Assembly: GCF_014055005.1 (NCBI RefSeq)
Contig: NZ_CP059570.1
Coordinates: forward strand, 1,426,001-1,490,000
Reading direction: 5' to 3'
DNA: 64,000 bases
DNA from: Neisseria dentiae
GTDB lineage: Bacteria; Pseudomonadota; Gammaproteobacteria; Burkholderiales; Neisseriaceae
Part shown: one piece after another, positions 15,749 through 24,262 of the stretch
Layout: each line of letters begins with the position of its first letter
Numbering within the stretch: position 1 is the first letter of the stretch
Translations under genes and position numbers: made by a program
Notes under the pieces: generated by a model
The model's database searches: none
The model's input: only the letters and a program-made list of their open reading frames with translations
Told to the model about the DNA's origin: nothing

Positions 15749-17440
15749 ATGACTGCCTCCCAACTGCTGCAAACCTTAACCGACATCGTCGGCACACCCT
15801 ACATCATCACCGACCCCGCCAAAACCGAACCCTACCGCCAAGGCTACCGCTTCGGCGAAGGCCGCGCGCTGGCCGTGGTGCGGCCTGGCACGCTTTTGGA
15901 ACAATGGAAAATCCTGCAAGCCTGCGTGGCAGCCGATGTGATTGTGCTCACGCAGGCCGCCAACACCGGCCTCACCGGCGGCTCCACGCCCGACGGCAAC
16001 GATTACGACCGCGATATCGTGATTGTGAACACCATGCGCATGAACATCATCCGCCCCATCAACAACAACGAACAAGTCGTCTGCCTGCCTGGCGCCACGC
16101 TCAACCAGCTCGAGCTGCTGCTGAAACCCTTGGGGCGCGAGCCGCACTCGGTTATCGGCTCGTCGTGCATCGGCGCATCGGTGCTCGGCGGCGTGTGCAA
16201 CAACTCCGGCGGCGCACTGGTGCAGCGCGGGCCGGCCTACACCGAAATGGCGCTGTTCGCCCAATTAGACGAAAACGGCGAACTGCACCTTATCAACCAC
16301 TTGGGCATCGATTTGGGCGACACCCCCGAAGAAATCCTCACCAACCTGCAAGGCCACCATTACCGGCAGAAAGACATCACGCCCGATGCCGGCAAAGGCC
16401 ACGACCACGCCTATTGCAACCATGTGCGGCAGGTTGACGAACCCAGCGCCGCCCGCTTCAACGCCGACCCCGCCCGCCACTACGAAGCCTCGGGCTGCGC
16501 GGGCAAACTGATGGTGTTTGCCGTGCGCCTCGACACCTTTCCGCTCGAAAAACACACCGCCGTGTTCTATATCGGCACCAACAGCACCGACGAACTCACC
16601 GCCATCCGCCGCGCCGTGCTGGCCGATTTCAAAAACCTGCCCGTTTCCGGCGAATACATCCACCGCGACGCTTTCGACATGGCGGCGGTGTACGGCAAAG
16701 ACACTTTCTGGGTGATTAAAAAATTCGGCACCCACCGCCTGCCGCAACTGTTCGACCTCAAAGCCAAAGCCGACCGCCTCGGCAAAAAACTCGGTATCCT
16801 GCCCGCACACTTCAGCGACAAAGCCCTGCAATTTGCCAGCAAATACCTGCCCGAACACCTGCCGCAATCGCTGCGCGACTACCGCAACCGCTTCGAGCAC
16901 CACTTGATTTTAAAAATGGGCGGCGAAGGCGTGGAAGAAGCGCGCGCCTTTTTGAAAGACTATTTCAGCGGCAAATCAGGCGCTTATTTCGAGTGCAGCC
17001 CCGAAGAAACCCAAGCCGCCATGCTGCACCGCTTCGCCGTCGCCTCCGCCGCCGTGCGTTACCGCGCCGTGCACGACAAAGAAGTGGAAGACATCGTTGC
17101 CCTCGACATCGCCCTGCGCCGCAACGATAACGACTGGTTTGAGCAACTGCCGCCGGAAATCGACAACAAAATCAGCCACAAACTCTATTACGGCCACTTT
17201 ATGTGCCACGTGTTCCACCAAGACTACATCGTGAAAAAAGGCCACGACTGCCAAGCGCTGGAGCACGAAATGCTGCACCTGCTCGACCAACGCGGCGCGC
17301 AATACCCGGCCGAACACAACGTCGGCCACCTATACGAAGCCAAACCCGCGCTGAAACAGTTTTACCGCAAACTCGACCCCACCAACAGCTTCAACCCGGG
17401 CATCGGCAAAACCTCCAAGAAAAAACACTGGGCCGATTAG
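15749..17440 (+). CDS. dld: Quinone-dependent D-lactate dehydrogenase
   Basis: A 563-residue peripheral membrane flavoenzyme that oxidises D-lactate to pyruvate and feeds electrons to the quinone pool. The FAD-binding PCMH domain is in the first 220 residues (LTQAANTGLTGGSTPDGNDY, HSVIGSSCIGASVLGGVCNN). The C-terminal lactate-dehydrogenase membrane-binding part follows (KMGGEGVEEARAF, ending FNPGIGKTSKKKHWAD). Length and end match E. coli Dld. In Neisseria lactate use is a major energy route in the host. It is flanked by repeat-rich spacers and stands alone as a transcription unit. Confidence 0.95.
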   Translation: MTASQLLQTLTDIVGTPYIITDPAKTEPYRQGYRFGEGRALAVVRPGTLLEQWKILQACVAADVIVLTQAANTGLTGGSTPDGNDYDRDIVIVNTMRMNIIRPINNNEQVVCLPGATLNQLELLLKPLGREPHSVIGSSCIGASVLGGVCNNSGGALVQRGPAYTEMALFAQLDENGELHLINHLGIDLGDTPEEILTNLQGHHYRQKDITPDAGKGHDHAYCNHVRQVDEPSAARFNADPARHYEASGCAGKLMVFAVRLDTFPLEKHTAVFYIGTNSTDELTAIRRAVLADFKNLPVSGEYIHRDAFDMAAVYGKDTFWVIKKFGTHRLPQLFDLKAKADRLGKKLGILPAHFSDKALQFASKYLPEHLPQSLRDYRNRFEHHLILKMGGEGVEEARAFLKDYFSGKSGAYFECSPEETQAAMLHRFAVASAAVRYRAVHDKEVEDIVALDIALRRNDNDWFEQLPPEIDNKISHKLYYGHFMCHVFHQDYIVKKGHDCQALEHEMLHLLDQRGAQYPAEHNVGHLYEAKPALKQFYRKLDPTNSFNPGIGKTSKKKHWAD

Positions 17441-17528
17441 GCACACAGGCCGAGACCTTTGCAAAATTCGTTTAGGCCGTCTGAAAATTTTTCAAAAAGC
17501 CCATCGAAATTTGAAAATATCTACTCTG

Positions 17529-17607
17529 CGTCATACTCGGGCTTGACCCGAGTATCTTGTTGTTACGAAAGAACCGGTAGATACTCGGGTCAAGCCCGAG
17601 TATGACG
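17529..17607. repeat. 79-bp double-palindrome repeat
   Basis: Same family as 12821-12899: CGTCATACTCGGGCTTGACC at the left and its inverted partner at the right. An uptake sequence and a CCTTTGCAAAATTCG motif lie directly to the left. Confidence 0.85.
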
Positions 17608-17675
17608 CAAGTATTTTGAAAACTGTTACTTGGAATTTGCAAAGATAGGTCGTCTGAAAACCTTCCCGATATGAT

Positions 17676-18284
17676 ATGGACACCCCGCACCTGATTTGCC
17701 TGATTGCCGACAACCGCACCGCAGCTTTATACCGCCCTGATGCGCTGAACGAAGCCGACCGCCAGCGCGTCCAACGCCACCCCACGCTGGCAACGCGCAC
17801 CGATTGGCAAGTTAGCCGTTACCTGAAACAGCAGGCTCCCCTGCCGGCGTGTTCCCTTTCGCACAGCAAAGGGGCTGCTGCGCTGTTGTGCGGCTGCGGC
17901 ACCGTCAAAGCAGGGGTGGACATCGAAGCCATACGCCCGCGCGACTTTGCCGCGCTGGCCGGATGGGTGGCCACGGAAAACGAGCGGCGGATACTGTCGG
18001 CAAACGGCTGGCAGGCCGACGGCTTCTACCGTTTGTGGACGCTCAAAGAAGCGCTGCTTAAAGCCGCCGGCTTGGCCTTCCCTGCCGACATGGCGCGCGT
18101 TGGCCTGCAAACCTTTTCAGACGGCCCAACCCGCCTGCACGTTAACGGGCAGCACGGCTGGCAAGGCATCAGCACCACCGTAAACGGCAGCTGGATGCTC
18201 TCTTGCGTGTGGCAGGGGCAGGCGGAAATCGAGCTGCAAACACTGGGCGGCTCGGCCTGCGGGCCGGTTGAACGCTACGGATAA
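17676..18284 (+). CDS. 4'-phosphopantetheinyl transferase (Sfp type)
   Basis: A 202-residue enzyme that transfers phosphopantetheine from CoA to carrier proteins. The magnesium-binding motif GVDIE (Asp82, Glu84) and the WTLKEALLKAAG motif (Lys124, Glu125) are both present and correctly spaced. The N-terminal half carries LSHSKG, the usual CoA-contact segment. No carrier-protein or peptide-synthetase gene lies nearby, so the target (fatty-acid ACP or a secondary-metabolite carrier) is not given by context. An internal uptake sequence at 18115 codes part of the protein. Confidence 0.88.
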   Translation: MDTPHLICLIADNRTAALYRPDALNEADRQRVQRHPTLATRTDWQVSRYLKQQAPLPACSLSHSKGAAALLCGCGTVKAGVDIEAIRPRDFAALAGWVATENERRILSANGWQADGFYRLWTLKEALLKAAGLAFPADMARVGLQTFSDGPTRLHVNGQHGWQGISTTVNGSWMLSCVWQGQAEIELQTLGGSACGPVERYG

Positions 18285-18346
18285 TAACCGGCCGGTTACC
18301 ATAGTGACTTAACTAGAGTGAATCCGCTAAATTTTAGTAACAGTTT

Positions 18347-18434
18347 CGTCATACTCGGGCTTGACCCGAGTATCTTTTCGGGTTTCAGAAATTTTTAGGA
18401 AAATGAGATACTCGGGTCAAGCCCGAGTATGACG
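18347..18434. repeat. 88-bp double-palindrome repeat
   Basis: Same family as 12821-12899 with a slightly longer centre. The flanks (TTAACTAGAGTGAATCCG to the left and TTTTTCTTAAGTAAATTCAC to the right) and CCGTACTGTCTGCGGC at 18468 look like remnants of a Correia-type element. Confidence 0.75.
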
Positions 18435-18523
18435 TATGTACTTTTTCTTAAGTAAATTCACTATATACCGTACTGTCTGCGGCTGCCTCACATCGAAGCT
18501 AGCTTATCCGCCATAAATGTTTC

Positions 18524-18551
18524 AGGCCGTCTGAAATGTTTCAGACGGCCT
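18524..18551 (-). terminator. Uptake-sequence pair after crcB
   Basis: Inverted AGGCCGTCTGAA copies with a 4-nt loop, 36 bp beyond the crcB stop codon. Confidence 0.7.
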
Positions 18552-18587
18552 GAAGTTTATTTATCACAACATGGCTGCGTTCCGTTT

Positions 18588-18965
18588 TCAGCGGAACAGC
18601 TGCACCGTTGCCAAACCCAAAGCGGTCAGCAGCAGCGAGCCGAACAAATGCAGCGAAACCACCGACAGCGCCGCACCCCACCGCTGTGCTTGCAGCATAC
18701 CGATGATTTCCAGCGAAAAGCCCGAAAAAGTGGTGAGGCTGCCGAGAAAACCGGTGATCAGCAGCAAACGCCAGTTGGGGCTGAGCACGGGAAAACACTC
18801 CAGCAAAGCGGCAATCAAACCGATTAAATAAGCACCCGCCCAGTTTGCCGCCAACGTGCCGAACGCAAACCACGAAGCCGTGCCGGCAAACCACAGGCCG
18901 AACGCGTAGCGCAGCAACGCGCCGAACGCGGCGCCTGCAACGATGGCGGAAAAATTGGCGAACAT
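18588..18965 (-). CDS. crcB: Fluoride channel CrcB/Fluc
   Basis: A 125-residue, four-helix inner-membrane protein that exports fluoride as an inverted dimer. Diagnostic residues are in place: the N-terminal GALLRYAFG, the NWAGAYLIG segment carrying the pore asparagine, and GFLGSLTTFSGFSLE, which holds the central sodium site and the phenylalanine box. Length is normal. I looked in 18966-19100 for a fluoride riboswitch and saw none. It is transcribed alone, convergent with the phosphopantetheinyl transferase. Confidence 0.93.
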   Translation of the reverse strand: MFANFSAIVAGAAFGALLRYAFGLWFAGTASWFAFGTLAANWAGAYLIGLIAALLECFPVLSPNWRLLLITGFLGSLTTFSGFSLEIIGMLQAQRWGAALSVVSLHLFGSLLLTALGLATVQLFR

Positions 18966-19069
18966 GGCGGTATCCTGTTAAACCCAATGGGCGGCCTGTG
19001 CCGGAAAAGGTTTTCAGACGGCCTGAGATCTTTGCAAAACTCATTAAAGCCGTCTGAAATGTTTGATTT

Positions 19070-19318
19070 CGTCATTATCGAGCTTGGCCCGATAATCCGG
19101 CATTTGCATTCAGGCGAAAGGTGAATATTTCAGAAGTATCCGGTGCCGGATTGACGGATCAGGCCCGGCAATGACGGGCCGGTGCTACCGGAAACCGTGC
19201 ATCCGCATTAAGTTTTCAGATGGCCTGAAGGTAGTTTTGCCAAGGTTTCGGCCTGAAATCTTCAGCAGGTTGTTTAGTCCGTCTGAACGTCATGCCCAGG
19301 TCAAGCCCGAGTATGGCG
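19070..19318. repeat. Degenerate members of the palindromic repeat family
   Basis: A diverged full unit at 19070-19176 (CGTCATTATCGAGCTTGGCC to GGCCCGGCAATGACG) and a half unit at 19288-19318 (CAAGCCCGAGTATGGCGG). The rest of this 400-bp space holds uptake-like sequences and no gene. Confidence 0.6.
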
Positions 19319-19370
19319 GAAAACCGGCATCTTCAAACTTCAACCGGTTATCCGGCAAAAGCTACGGCAT

Positions 19371-19859
19371 TTATTCCGCTGCGGGCAGCTCCATCGCCAA
19401 CACGGCGGCTTCCTGTTTGCGGCGGAAGGCTTCGAGTTTTTCGGCCAGCTCGGGATTTTCGTTGGCCAGCAGGGCAACGGCAAACAACGCGGCGTTGGCC
19501 GCACCGGCTTCGCCGATGGCAAACGTGGCCACGGGAATGCCTTTGGGCATCTGCACGATAGACAGCAGCGAATCTTCGCCGCGCAGGTATTTGCTCGGCA
19601 CGGGCACGCCCAACACCGGCACGGTGGTTTTGGCGGCCACCATGCCGGGCAGATGGGCGGCTCCGCCCGCACCTGCAATGATGGCTTTGATGCCGCGCCC
19701 GCGTGCGGTTTCGGCATATTCAAACATTAAATCGGGGGTGCGGTGTGCGGAAACGACGCGCGCTTCGTATTCAACGCCGAATTCTTTTAAAAACTGTGCG
19801 GCATGCGCCATAACCGGCCAGTCGCTGTTGCTGCCCATAATGATGCCTATTTGAGCCAT
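19371..19859 (-). CDS. purE: N5-carboxyaminoimidazole ribonucleotide mutase
   Basis: A 162-residue cytosolic enzyme of purine synthesis, converting N5-CAIR to CAIR. Start ATG at 19859 gives MAQIGIIMGSNSDWPVMAHA, the standard class I PurE N-terminus with the SDWPVM substrate loop. SAHRTPD and GAGGAAHLPGM form the rest of the active site. The frame continues upstream to 19946 but the extension is unlike the family. A purK partner is not adjacent. Confidence 0.95.
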   Translation of the reverse strand: MAQIGIIMGSNSDWPVMAHAAQFLKEFGVEYEARVVSAHRTPDLMFEYAETARGRGIKAIIAGAGGAAHLPGMVAAKTTVPVLGVPVPSKYLRGEDSLLSIVQMPKGIPVATFAIGEAGAANAALFAVALLANENPELAEKLEAFRRKQEAAVLAMELPAAE

Positions 19860-19968
19860 GTTTAATCCTTTAAATTTTAATGTTTGACCGGGAGTGCAGT
19901 CAGAAAGCATTGCGGCGGTATTTTTGAGGAATAACCCGCTTCGCAAGCCTTCCGGCTACACGCCCCAA

Positions 19969-20631
19969 TCAGCGTTTTTTCAATTCGCCGTATGCGCGCT
20001 TGGCGGCCGGGCTGTCGGGATAGATTTGAATCAGTTTGCGCCAGGTGTCGCGGGCGATGTCCTGCTGCTGCATACGGTATTGGCACGAACCCACGCTGAA
20101 TAGAGCCTCGGATGCTTGGGCGCTGTTGCGGAAGCGGTTGGCGAAGCGGTTGCCGATGTTGATCACCGATTCGCAGTTGCCCATGCGCTGATGGCTTTGC
20201 ATCAGCAGATACATACGCTGGCGGGCATCGTCGCTGCCGTTGCCGCCGCTGTCGGCGCCGCGCAGCAGGGCGATGGCAGCGGCGTAATTGCCGCTGTGGT
20301 AGTGTTTGAGGGCGTTATCGTAGTCGCTGGTAACGGGTAGGGCAGGCCCGGCCGGCACGGTCGTGCTGCCGGTGCGGGCCGGCGTGCGGGCGGCCGGTGC
20401 GCGGCGTTCCAGCTGGCGCACGCGGGTTTGCAGGCTTTCTATCTGTTTTTCCAAACGGGCCATCTGAATGCCCAAATTATCGATTTGCGCCTGTGTGTCG
20501 GGTTCGGGATAGGGAATGCGCGTATCGGGCGGGTTGCCTTGCGTTGCGGAAGACGGCGAAGCGCCCGTATTGGCGCAGGCGTTCAGCAGTAAAACGGAAG
20601 AAAGCAGCAGGGCGGGGAGTTTGGGGTTCAT
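19969..20631 (-). CDS. CpoB/YbgF-like TPR lipoprotein
   Basis: A 220-residue envelope protein. The signal peptide ends in a lipobox (LLLNAC, Cys19), so it should be lipid-anchored. Residues about 50-80 are a coiled coil (IDNLGIQMARLEKQIESLQT), followed by a proline/alanine-rich linker and tetratricopeptide repeats (DNALKHYHSGNYAAAIALLR onward). CpoB has the same trimerising coil plus TPR plan and couples Tol-Pal to peptidoglycan synthesis, but CpoB is usually soluble periplasmic and next to pal; here it is a lipoprotein beside a methyltransferase gene. The family is likely, the exact role less so. Confidence 0.65.
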   Translation of the reverse strand: MNPKLPALLLSSVLLLNACANTGASPSSATQGNPPDTRIPYPEPDTQAQIDNLGIQMARLEKQIESLQTRVRQLERRAPAARTPARTGSTTVPAGPALPVTSDYDNALKHYHSGNYAAAIALLRGADSGGNGSDDARQRMYLLMQSHQRMGNCESVINIGNRFANRFRNSAQASEALFSVGSCQYRMQQQDIARDTWRKLIQIYPDSPAAKRAYGELKKR

Positions 20632-20644
20632 GATATCCTCGCGG

Positions 20645-21313
20645 TTATTTTTTCAACAGCAGGGTCAGGCCGTCGCCCACGGGCAGGGTGATGGGGGTGA
20701 TGCGGTTATCGTGCGGCAGGTTTCGGTTGAATGCCTGCAAAACGGCATGGGCAGGCGGGCTGTCGGCGGCAACGGGTTGCAGCACGCGCCCGCCGAGCAA
20801 TACGTTGTCGATGGCGATGATGCCGCCGCTGCGCACCAGTTGCAGGCAGCGCTCGAAATATTGCGGGGTGGGCGGTTTGTCGGCATCGATCAGGGCGATG
20901 TCGTAAGTGCCGCTGCGGCCTTCGGCAATCAGGTCGTCGAGCGTGAGCAGCGCGGGTTGCAGGTGCAGGGTGATTTTGTGCGCCACGCCTGCGGCCTGCC
21001 AGGTTTCGCGGGCGATGTCGGTAAAGGTAACGTTGATGTCGCAGGCGGTAACGGTGCCTTCGGGCGGCAGAGCCAAGGCCATGGCGGTGCTGCTGTAACC
21101 GGTAAACACGCCCACTTCGAGATAGTGTTCGGCACGGATCAGCCGCGCCAGCCAAGTGAGCAAGGCGGCCTGCTCGGGGGCGATGGCCATTCTGCCCAAG
21201 CGGTGTCCGGCGGTGCGCCGGCGCAAGGCGGCCAAAACAGGCGGCTCGGGTTCGCCGATGCTGTTCAGATAGCCGGCAAGCTGCGGGTCGATATTGTGTT
21301 TGTGGGTTGCCAT
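20645..21313 (-). CDS. Class I SAM-dependent O-methyltransferase
   Basis: A 222-residue protein from the ATG at 21313 (MATHKHNIDPQLAGYLNSIG); the frame extends upstream without signals. The SAM-binding motif YLEVGVFTGYSST and the metal/catechol-site segments ALIDADKPP and IIAIDNVLLGG identify the caffeoyl-CoA/catechol O-methyltransferase-like family 3. Substrate in bacteria is generally unknown. It lies 13 bp upstream of the lipoprotein gene and 25 bp downstream of the DUF3460 gene, all minus strand, so these form a likely operon. Confidence 0.85.
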   Translation of the reverse strand: MATHKHNIDPQLAGYLNSIGEPEPPVLAALRRRTAGHRLGRMAIAPEQAALLTWLARLIRAEHYLEVGVFTGYSSTAMALALPPEGTVTACDINVTFTDIARETWQAAGVAHKITLHLQPALLTLDDLIAEGRSGTYDIALIDADKPPTPQYFERCLQLVRSGGIIAIDNVLLGGRVLQPVAADSPPAHAVLQAFNRNLPHDNRITPITLPVGDGLTLLLKK

Positions 21314-21338
21314 GGCTGCAAAGGCCGTCTGAAAAATA

Positions 21339-21524
21339 TCAGTCGGGCTGGTAGGCGTAGGGCTTTTTCGGCAGTTTGGCCGCTTCGTAGCCTGCCTGCT
21401 CTTCGGGGTTGAGTTCGACATCCCACAGAAGGGCGCGGTTTTTCAGGCGCTGTTCGGCTTCTTCGGGGTGTTTTTCGATGTAGTCGTCGAGAAACCGGGT
21501 GGCTTCGGATTTGTAGTGATACAT
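21339..21524 (-). CDS. DUF3460 family protein
   Basis: A 61-residue protein: MYHYKSEATRFLDDYIEKHP, then a charged helix and the ending KKPYAYQPD. This short family is widespread in beta-proteobacteria and has no known function. First gene of a minus-strand group with the O-methyltransferase and the lipoprotein. No signal peptide or membrane segment is seen. Confidence 0.8.
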   Translation of the reverse strand: MYHYKSEATRFLDDYIEKHPEEAEQRLKNRALLWDVELNPEEQAGYEAAKLPKKPYAYQPD

Positions 21525-21640
21525 GGTTGTGTTCTCTTTGGTTTTACACGATATGTTGCGGAATATACGGGATTATAGCCGAAAAAGCGGCGTGTGCGGT
21601 GTGATGCGCGGCGCTTTGTGCGCAGTGTGTGGCGATGGGG

Positions 21641-21646
21641 TATAAT
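21641..21646 (+). promoter_or_regulatory. -10 box, possible original pcnB promoter
   Basis: TATAAT, with a poor TTGTGC -35 candidate 19 bp upstream. The 185-bp MITE is inserted 14 bp downstream, separating it from pcnB. Confidence 0.4.
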
Positions 21647-21660
21647 GCGCCGTTTTACTA

Positions 21661-21845
21661 GGGTCTGCCGACAATTAACGCAACGGCGGTATTTTTGGTC
21701 AAAATTCCTCGTCTGCGGCGTTAAGTAGCGTAGCGGACTTGCGAAGCTAAAATGCTCGCAAGGTGTTCAACCTTGCTGCGCTTTTTGCCTTGCATACGCG
21801 GTTTTTGACTCAAAAAACCGCTTCGTCGGCCACGTCGACAGACCC
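21661..21845. repeat. 185-bp MITE-like element with TA target duplication
   Basis: GGGTCTGCCGACA at the left and TCGACAGACCC at the right are inverted copies, flanked by TA (21659-21660 and 21846-21847). The interior has AGTAGCGTAGCGGAC and a GGTTTTTTGAG-type inverted segment. No coding capacity. It sits between a -10 box and pcnB. Confidence 0.75.
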
Positions 21846-21891
21846 TAAAGCGCGGCGGGTTTGGCAAACAACCCCGCCGATTGAGTAACGC

Positions 21892-21966
21892 AGGCCGTCT
21901 GAAACCTTTGCAGAAAAGTTTGCGCGCAGGGTTTTCTGCAAAGGTTTCAGGCGTTTCAGACGGCCT
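21892..21966. repeat. Nested long hairpin upstream of pcnB
   Basis: Outer arms are inverted uptake sequences (21892-21903 and 21955-21966). Inside, TGAAACCTTTGCAGAAAA (21900-21917) is perfectly complementary to 21932-21949. The hairpin ends 20 bp before the pcnB start, so it would occupy the leader RNA. Confidence 0.75.
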
Positions 21967-21986
21967 TGTTTTATGGTTGGAACAAT

Positions 21987-23333
21987 ATGTTGAAAAAATG
22001 GCTGCACAAGGTGCTGCCCGGCAAATCGGGCAGAACGCGTGCGCACAAAGAAGTGGTTCCGTTTGCCGAACACCGCATCAGCGCCGATATGCTCAGCTTC
22101 GCCGCCGAAAAAGTGGTGCGCCGTCTGCACAACGAAGGTTTCGAAGCCTATGTGGTGGGCGGGGCGGTGCGCGACCTGCTGCTGGGCATCGAGCCGAAAG
22201 ATTTCGACGTGGCCACCGATGCCACGCCCGAACAGGTGCGCAAAATATTCCGCCGCAGCCGCATCATCGGCCGGCGCTTTCAAATCGTGCACGTGATGGT
22301 GGGGCCGGAAACCATCGAAGTAACCACGTTCCGCGGCGGCGGCAAGGTGCAGCACAACGAACACGGCCGCATCATGAAAGACAACACCTACGGCAGCATG
22401 GAAGAAGACGCTATGCGCCGCGATTTCACCTGCAACGCGCTGTATTACGACCCGATACGCCAGCAGATTACCGATTTCCACCACGGCGTGGCCGACATCC
22501 GCGCCCGCAGGCTGGTGATGATCGGCGACCCGGCCGCACGCTATCAGGAAGACCCCGTGCGCGTGTTGCGCGCCGTGCGCCTGTCGGCCAAGCTCGGTTT
22601 TGAAGTGGAGCGGGAAACCGCCGCGCCGGTGGCAGAGTATGCAGGCCGTCTGAAACAGGAGCCGGTGGCGCGCCTGTTCGACGAAATCATGAAGCTGCTG
22701 TTTTCCGGCCACGCCCTGCAATGCCTGACGCAGTTGGAACGCTTGGGCGTGGCCGCCGACATCCACCCGATTCTCACCGCCCTGCAACAGGCGGGCAAAG
22801 GCGGGCAGAACATCGTTACGCTGGCCCTGCGCAACACCGACGAGCGTTTGCGCGCCGACAAATCGGTGTCGGTGGGTTTCGTGCTGGCCGCCGTGATGTG
22901 GCCGCAGCTCGAAAACTATTGGCAGCGCAACCTCGCCGCAGGCCTCAAACCGACACCCGCGCTCACGCAGGCCGTTAACGAGCTGCGCGACATCGAAAAA
23001 GGCTGGGGCCTGCCGCAGCGGTTTTCCGCCACCATGCGCGAAATCTGGCAGCTCCAACCGCAGTTTGCCAACCGCCGCGGCGCACGCCCGCACCGCCTGA
23101 TTGCCCAGCCGCGCTTCCGCGCCGCTTATGATTTTCTGCTGCTGCGCGCCGAAACCGGCAGCGCCGACCCCGATCTGGCGCAATGGTGGACGGCCTTCCA
23201 GCACGCCGACGACGAAACCCGCCTGCTGATGAGCGCCAAGCAGGAACAAGAAAGCGGCGGGGAAGGCGGCGAAAAACGCAAACGCCGCCGCAAACCACGC
23301 AAAAAGAAAGAAAGCAGCAACCATGCCGTCTGA
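21987..23333 (+). CDS. pcnB: Poly(A) polymerase I
   Basis: A 448-residue enzyme that adds poly(A) tails to RNA 3' ends and promotes decay. Start ATG at 21987 (MLKKWLHKVLPGKSGRTRAH). The nucleotidyltransferase signature GGAVRDLLLG followed by DFDVATD (catalytic Asp72 and Asp74) is intact, as are the RRDFTCNALYYD and RVLRAVRLSAKLGF segments of the tRNA-nucleotidyltransferase superfamily. The C-terminus is a basic tail (KRKRRRKPRKKKE) typical of PcnB. The last 11 bp overlap the next gene. A long hairpin lies just upstream of the start. Confidence 0.94.
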   Translation: MLKKWLHKVLPGKSGRTRAHKEVVPFAEHRISADMLSFAAEKVVRRLHNEGFEAYVVGGAVRDLLLGIEPKDFDVATDATPEQVRKIFRRSRIIGRRFQIVHVMVGPETIEVTTFRGGGKVQHNEHGRIMKDNTYGSMEEDAMRRDFTCNALYYDPIRQQITDFHHGVADIRARRLVMIGDPAARYQEDPVRVLRAVRLSAKLGFEVERETAAPVAEYAGRLKQEPVARLFDEIMKLLFSGHALQCLTQLERLGVAADIHPILTALQQAGKGGQNIVTLALRNTDERLRADKSVSVGFVLAAVMWPQLENYWQRNLAAGLKPTPALTQAVNELRDIEKGWGLPQRFSATMREIWQLQPQFANRRGARPHRLIAQPRFRAAYDFLLLRAETGSADPDLAQWWTAFQHADDETRLLMSAKQEQESGGEGGEKRKRRRKPRKKKESSNHAV

Positions 23334-23586
23334 AAACCGTTTGGCGTTAACGCTGATGTTCCGCGAATATTGCAGCCTGTGCCACAAAATGCGCGACGCC
23401 CTGCTGCCCTATCAGGCCGAATACGGGTTTGATTTGGAAATCATCGACGTGGACAGCGACCCGCAGTTGGAAGAACAATACAACGAGCTGGTGCCCGTTT
23501 TGCTGCACGGCGGCACCGAAATCTGCCATTGGTTTTTAGACGAAAACAAACTGCGGGCGTTTTTGAATGCCTGCCGCCAGAGTTGA
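23323..23586 (+). CDS. Glutaredoxin-like DUF836 protein
   Basis: An 87-residue thioredoxin-fold protein with CSLC as the redox pair near residue 18, the cis-proline in NELVPVLLHGG and a C-terminal helix. The family lacks an assigned substrate. It overlaps pcnB by 11 bp. The start codon lies inside an uptake sequence, ATGCCGTCTGAA, so the first four residues MPSE are dictated by that sequence. No separate promoter seen. Confidence 0.82.
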   Translation: MPSENRLALTLMFREYCSLCHKMRDALLPYQAEYGFDLEIIDVDSDPQLEEQYNELVPVLLHGGTEICHWFLDENKLRAFLNACRQS

Positions 23587-23608
23587 ACCACTTGTTTAGC
23601 AACCGCTC

Positions 23609-23685
23609 CGTCATACTCGGGCTTGACCCCAGTATCTCCGAGTTCAAAGAAAATAAAGATACTCGGGTCAAGCCCGAGTATGACG
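23609..23685. repeat. 77-bp double-palindrome repeat
   Basis: Same family as 12821-12899, with one mismatch in the left hairpin (GACCCCAGT). Confidence 0.85.
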
Positions 23686-23738
23686 AATGTAATTTTTCTT
23701 AAGCCTGTTACTATAAAAGCCTGCGCCCTGCAAACTTC

Positions 23739-23771
23739 AGGCCGTCTGAAAACAATTCGTTCAGACGGCCT
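23739..23771. terminator. Inverted uptake-sequence pair upstream of yihD
   Basis: AGGCCGTCTGAA (23739-23750) and complement (23760-23771) with a 9-nt loop; it may end transcription from pcnB. Confidence 0.6.
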
Positions 23772-23846
23772 GATACCTTTGTGCCGCGCCGCAAAAACCC
23801 TTACACTATCCGCTTAATTTACATACCGCCACAAAAAGGAACCGCC

Positions 23847-24116
23847 ATGAGAAGCCACCGTTTACGCGAATTGCTCGAACTGCTGCAACCTTATTGGTCG
23901 AAAGACCCCGAGCTGAACCTGCCGCAGGTTTTGCAGAAAATCGCCGACGAAGCGGGCTTCGACAAACCGCTTGCCGATCTGACCGACGAAGTGATTATCT
24001 ACCACCTGAAAATGAGCGGCCGCGGCAAACACGACCCGATTCCGGGCGTGCAGAAAGATTACGAAGAAGACTTCAAAACCGCCCTGCTCAAAGCGCGCGG
24101 CATCATCCAAGAATAA
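23847..24116 (+). CDS. yihD: YihD-family protein (DUF1040)
   Basis: An 89-residue protein from ATG 23847 after AAAGGAACCGCC. Segments LRELLELLQPYW, LADLTDEVIIYHLKM and the ending QKDYEEDFKTALLKARG match E. coli YihD closely. Function is not established; the fold is small and helical. The longer frame beginning at 23781 has no ribosome site. It is followed by a 146-bp spacer with an uptake sequence and then recB. Confidence 0.88.
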   Translation: MRSHRLRELLELLQPYWSKDPELNLPQVLQKIADEAGFDKPLADLTDEVIIYHLKMSGRGKHDPIPGVQKDYEEDFKTALLKARGIIQE

Positions 24117-24262
24117 AACCGAAGATTAAACAGAGGGCGCAACCCCAAACCATTTGCGCGCGCCCGTGCCCGCATACGATAACGGCGCTACTAACGCCGG
24201 CATGAATCTGCAAACCCTTCAGGCCGTCTGAATAATCAAAACCGCCCTACTTCCAACCCGCC

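Noticed and set aside
18966..19100. Fluoride riboswitch upstream of crcB
   Set aside because: No matching pseudoknot core was seen in the leader.
21810..23387. 525-residue open frame on the minus strand opposite pcnB
   Set aside because: It is antisense to a certain gene, is rich in His/Ala/Gly as expected for a GC-rich shadow frame, and has no ribosome site or known domain.
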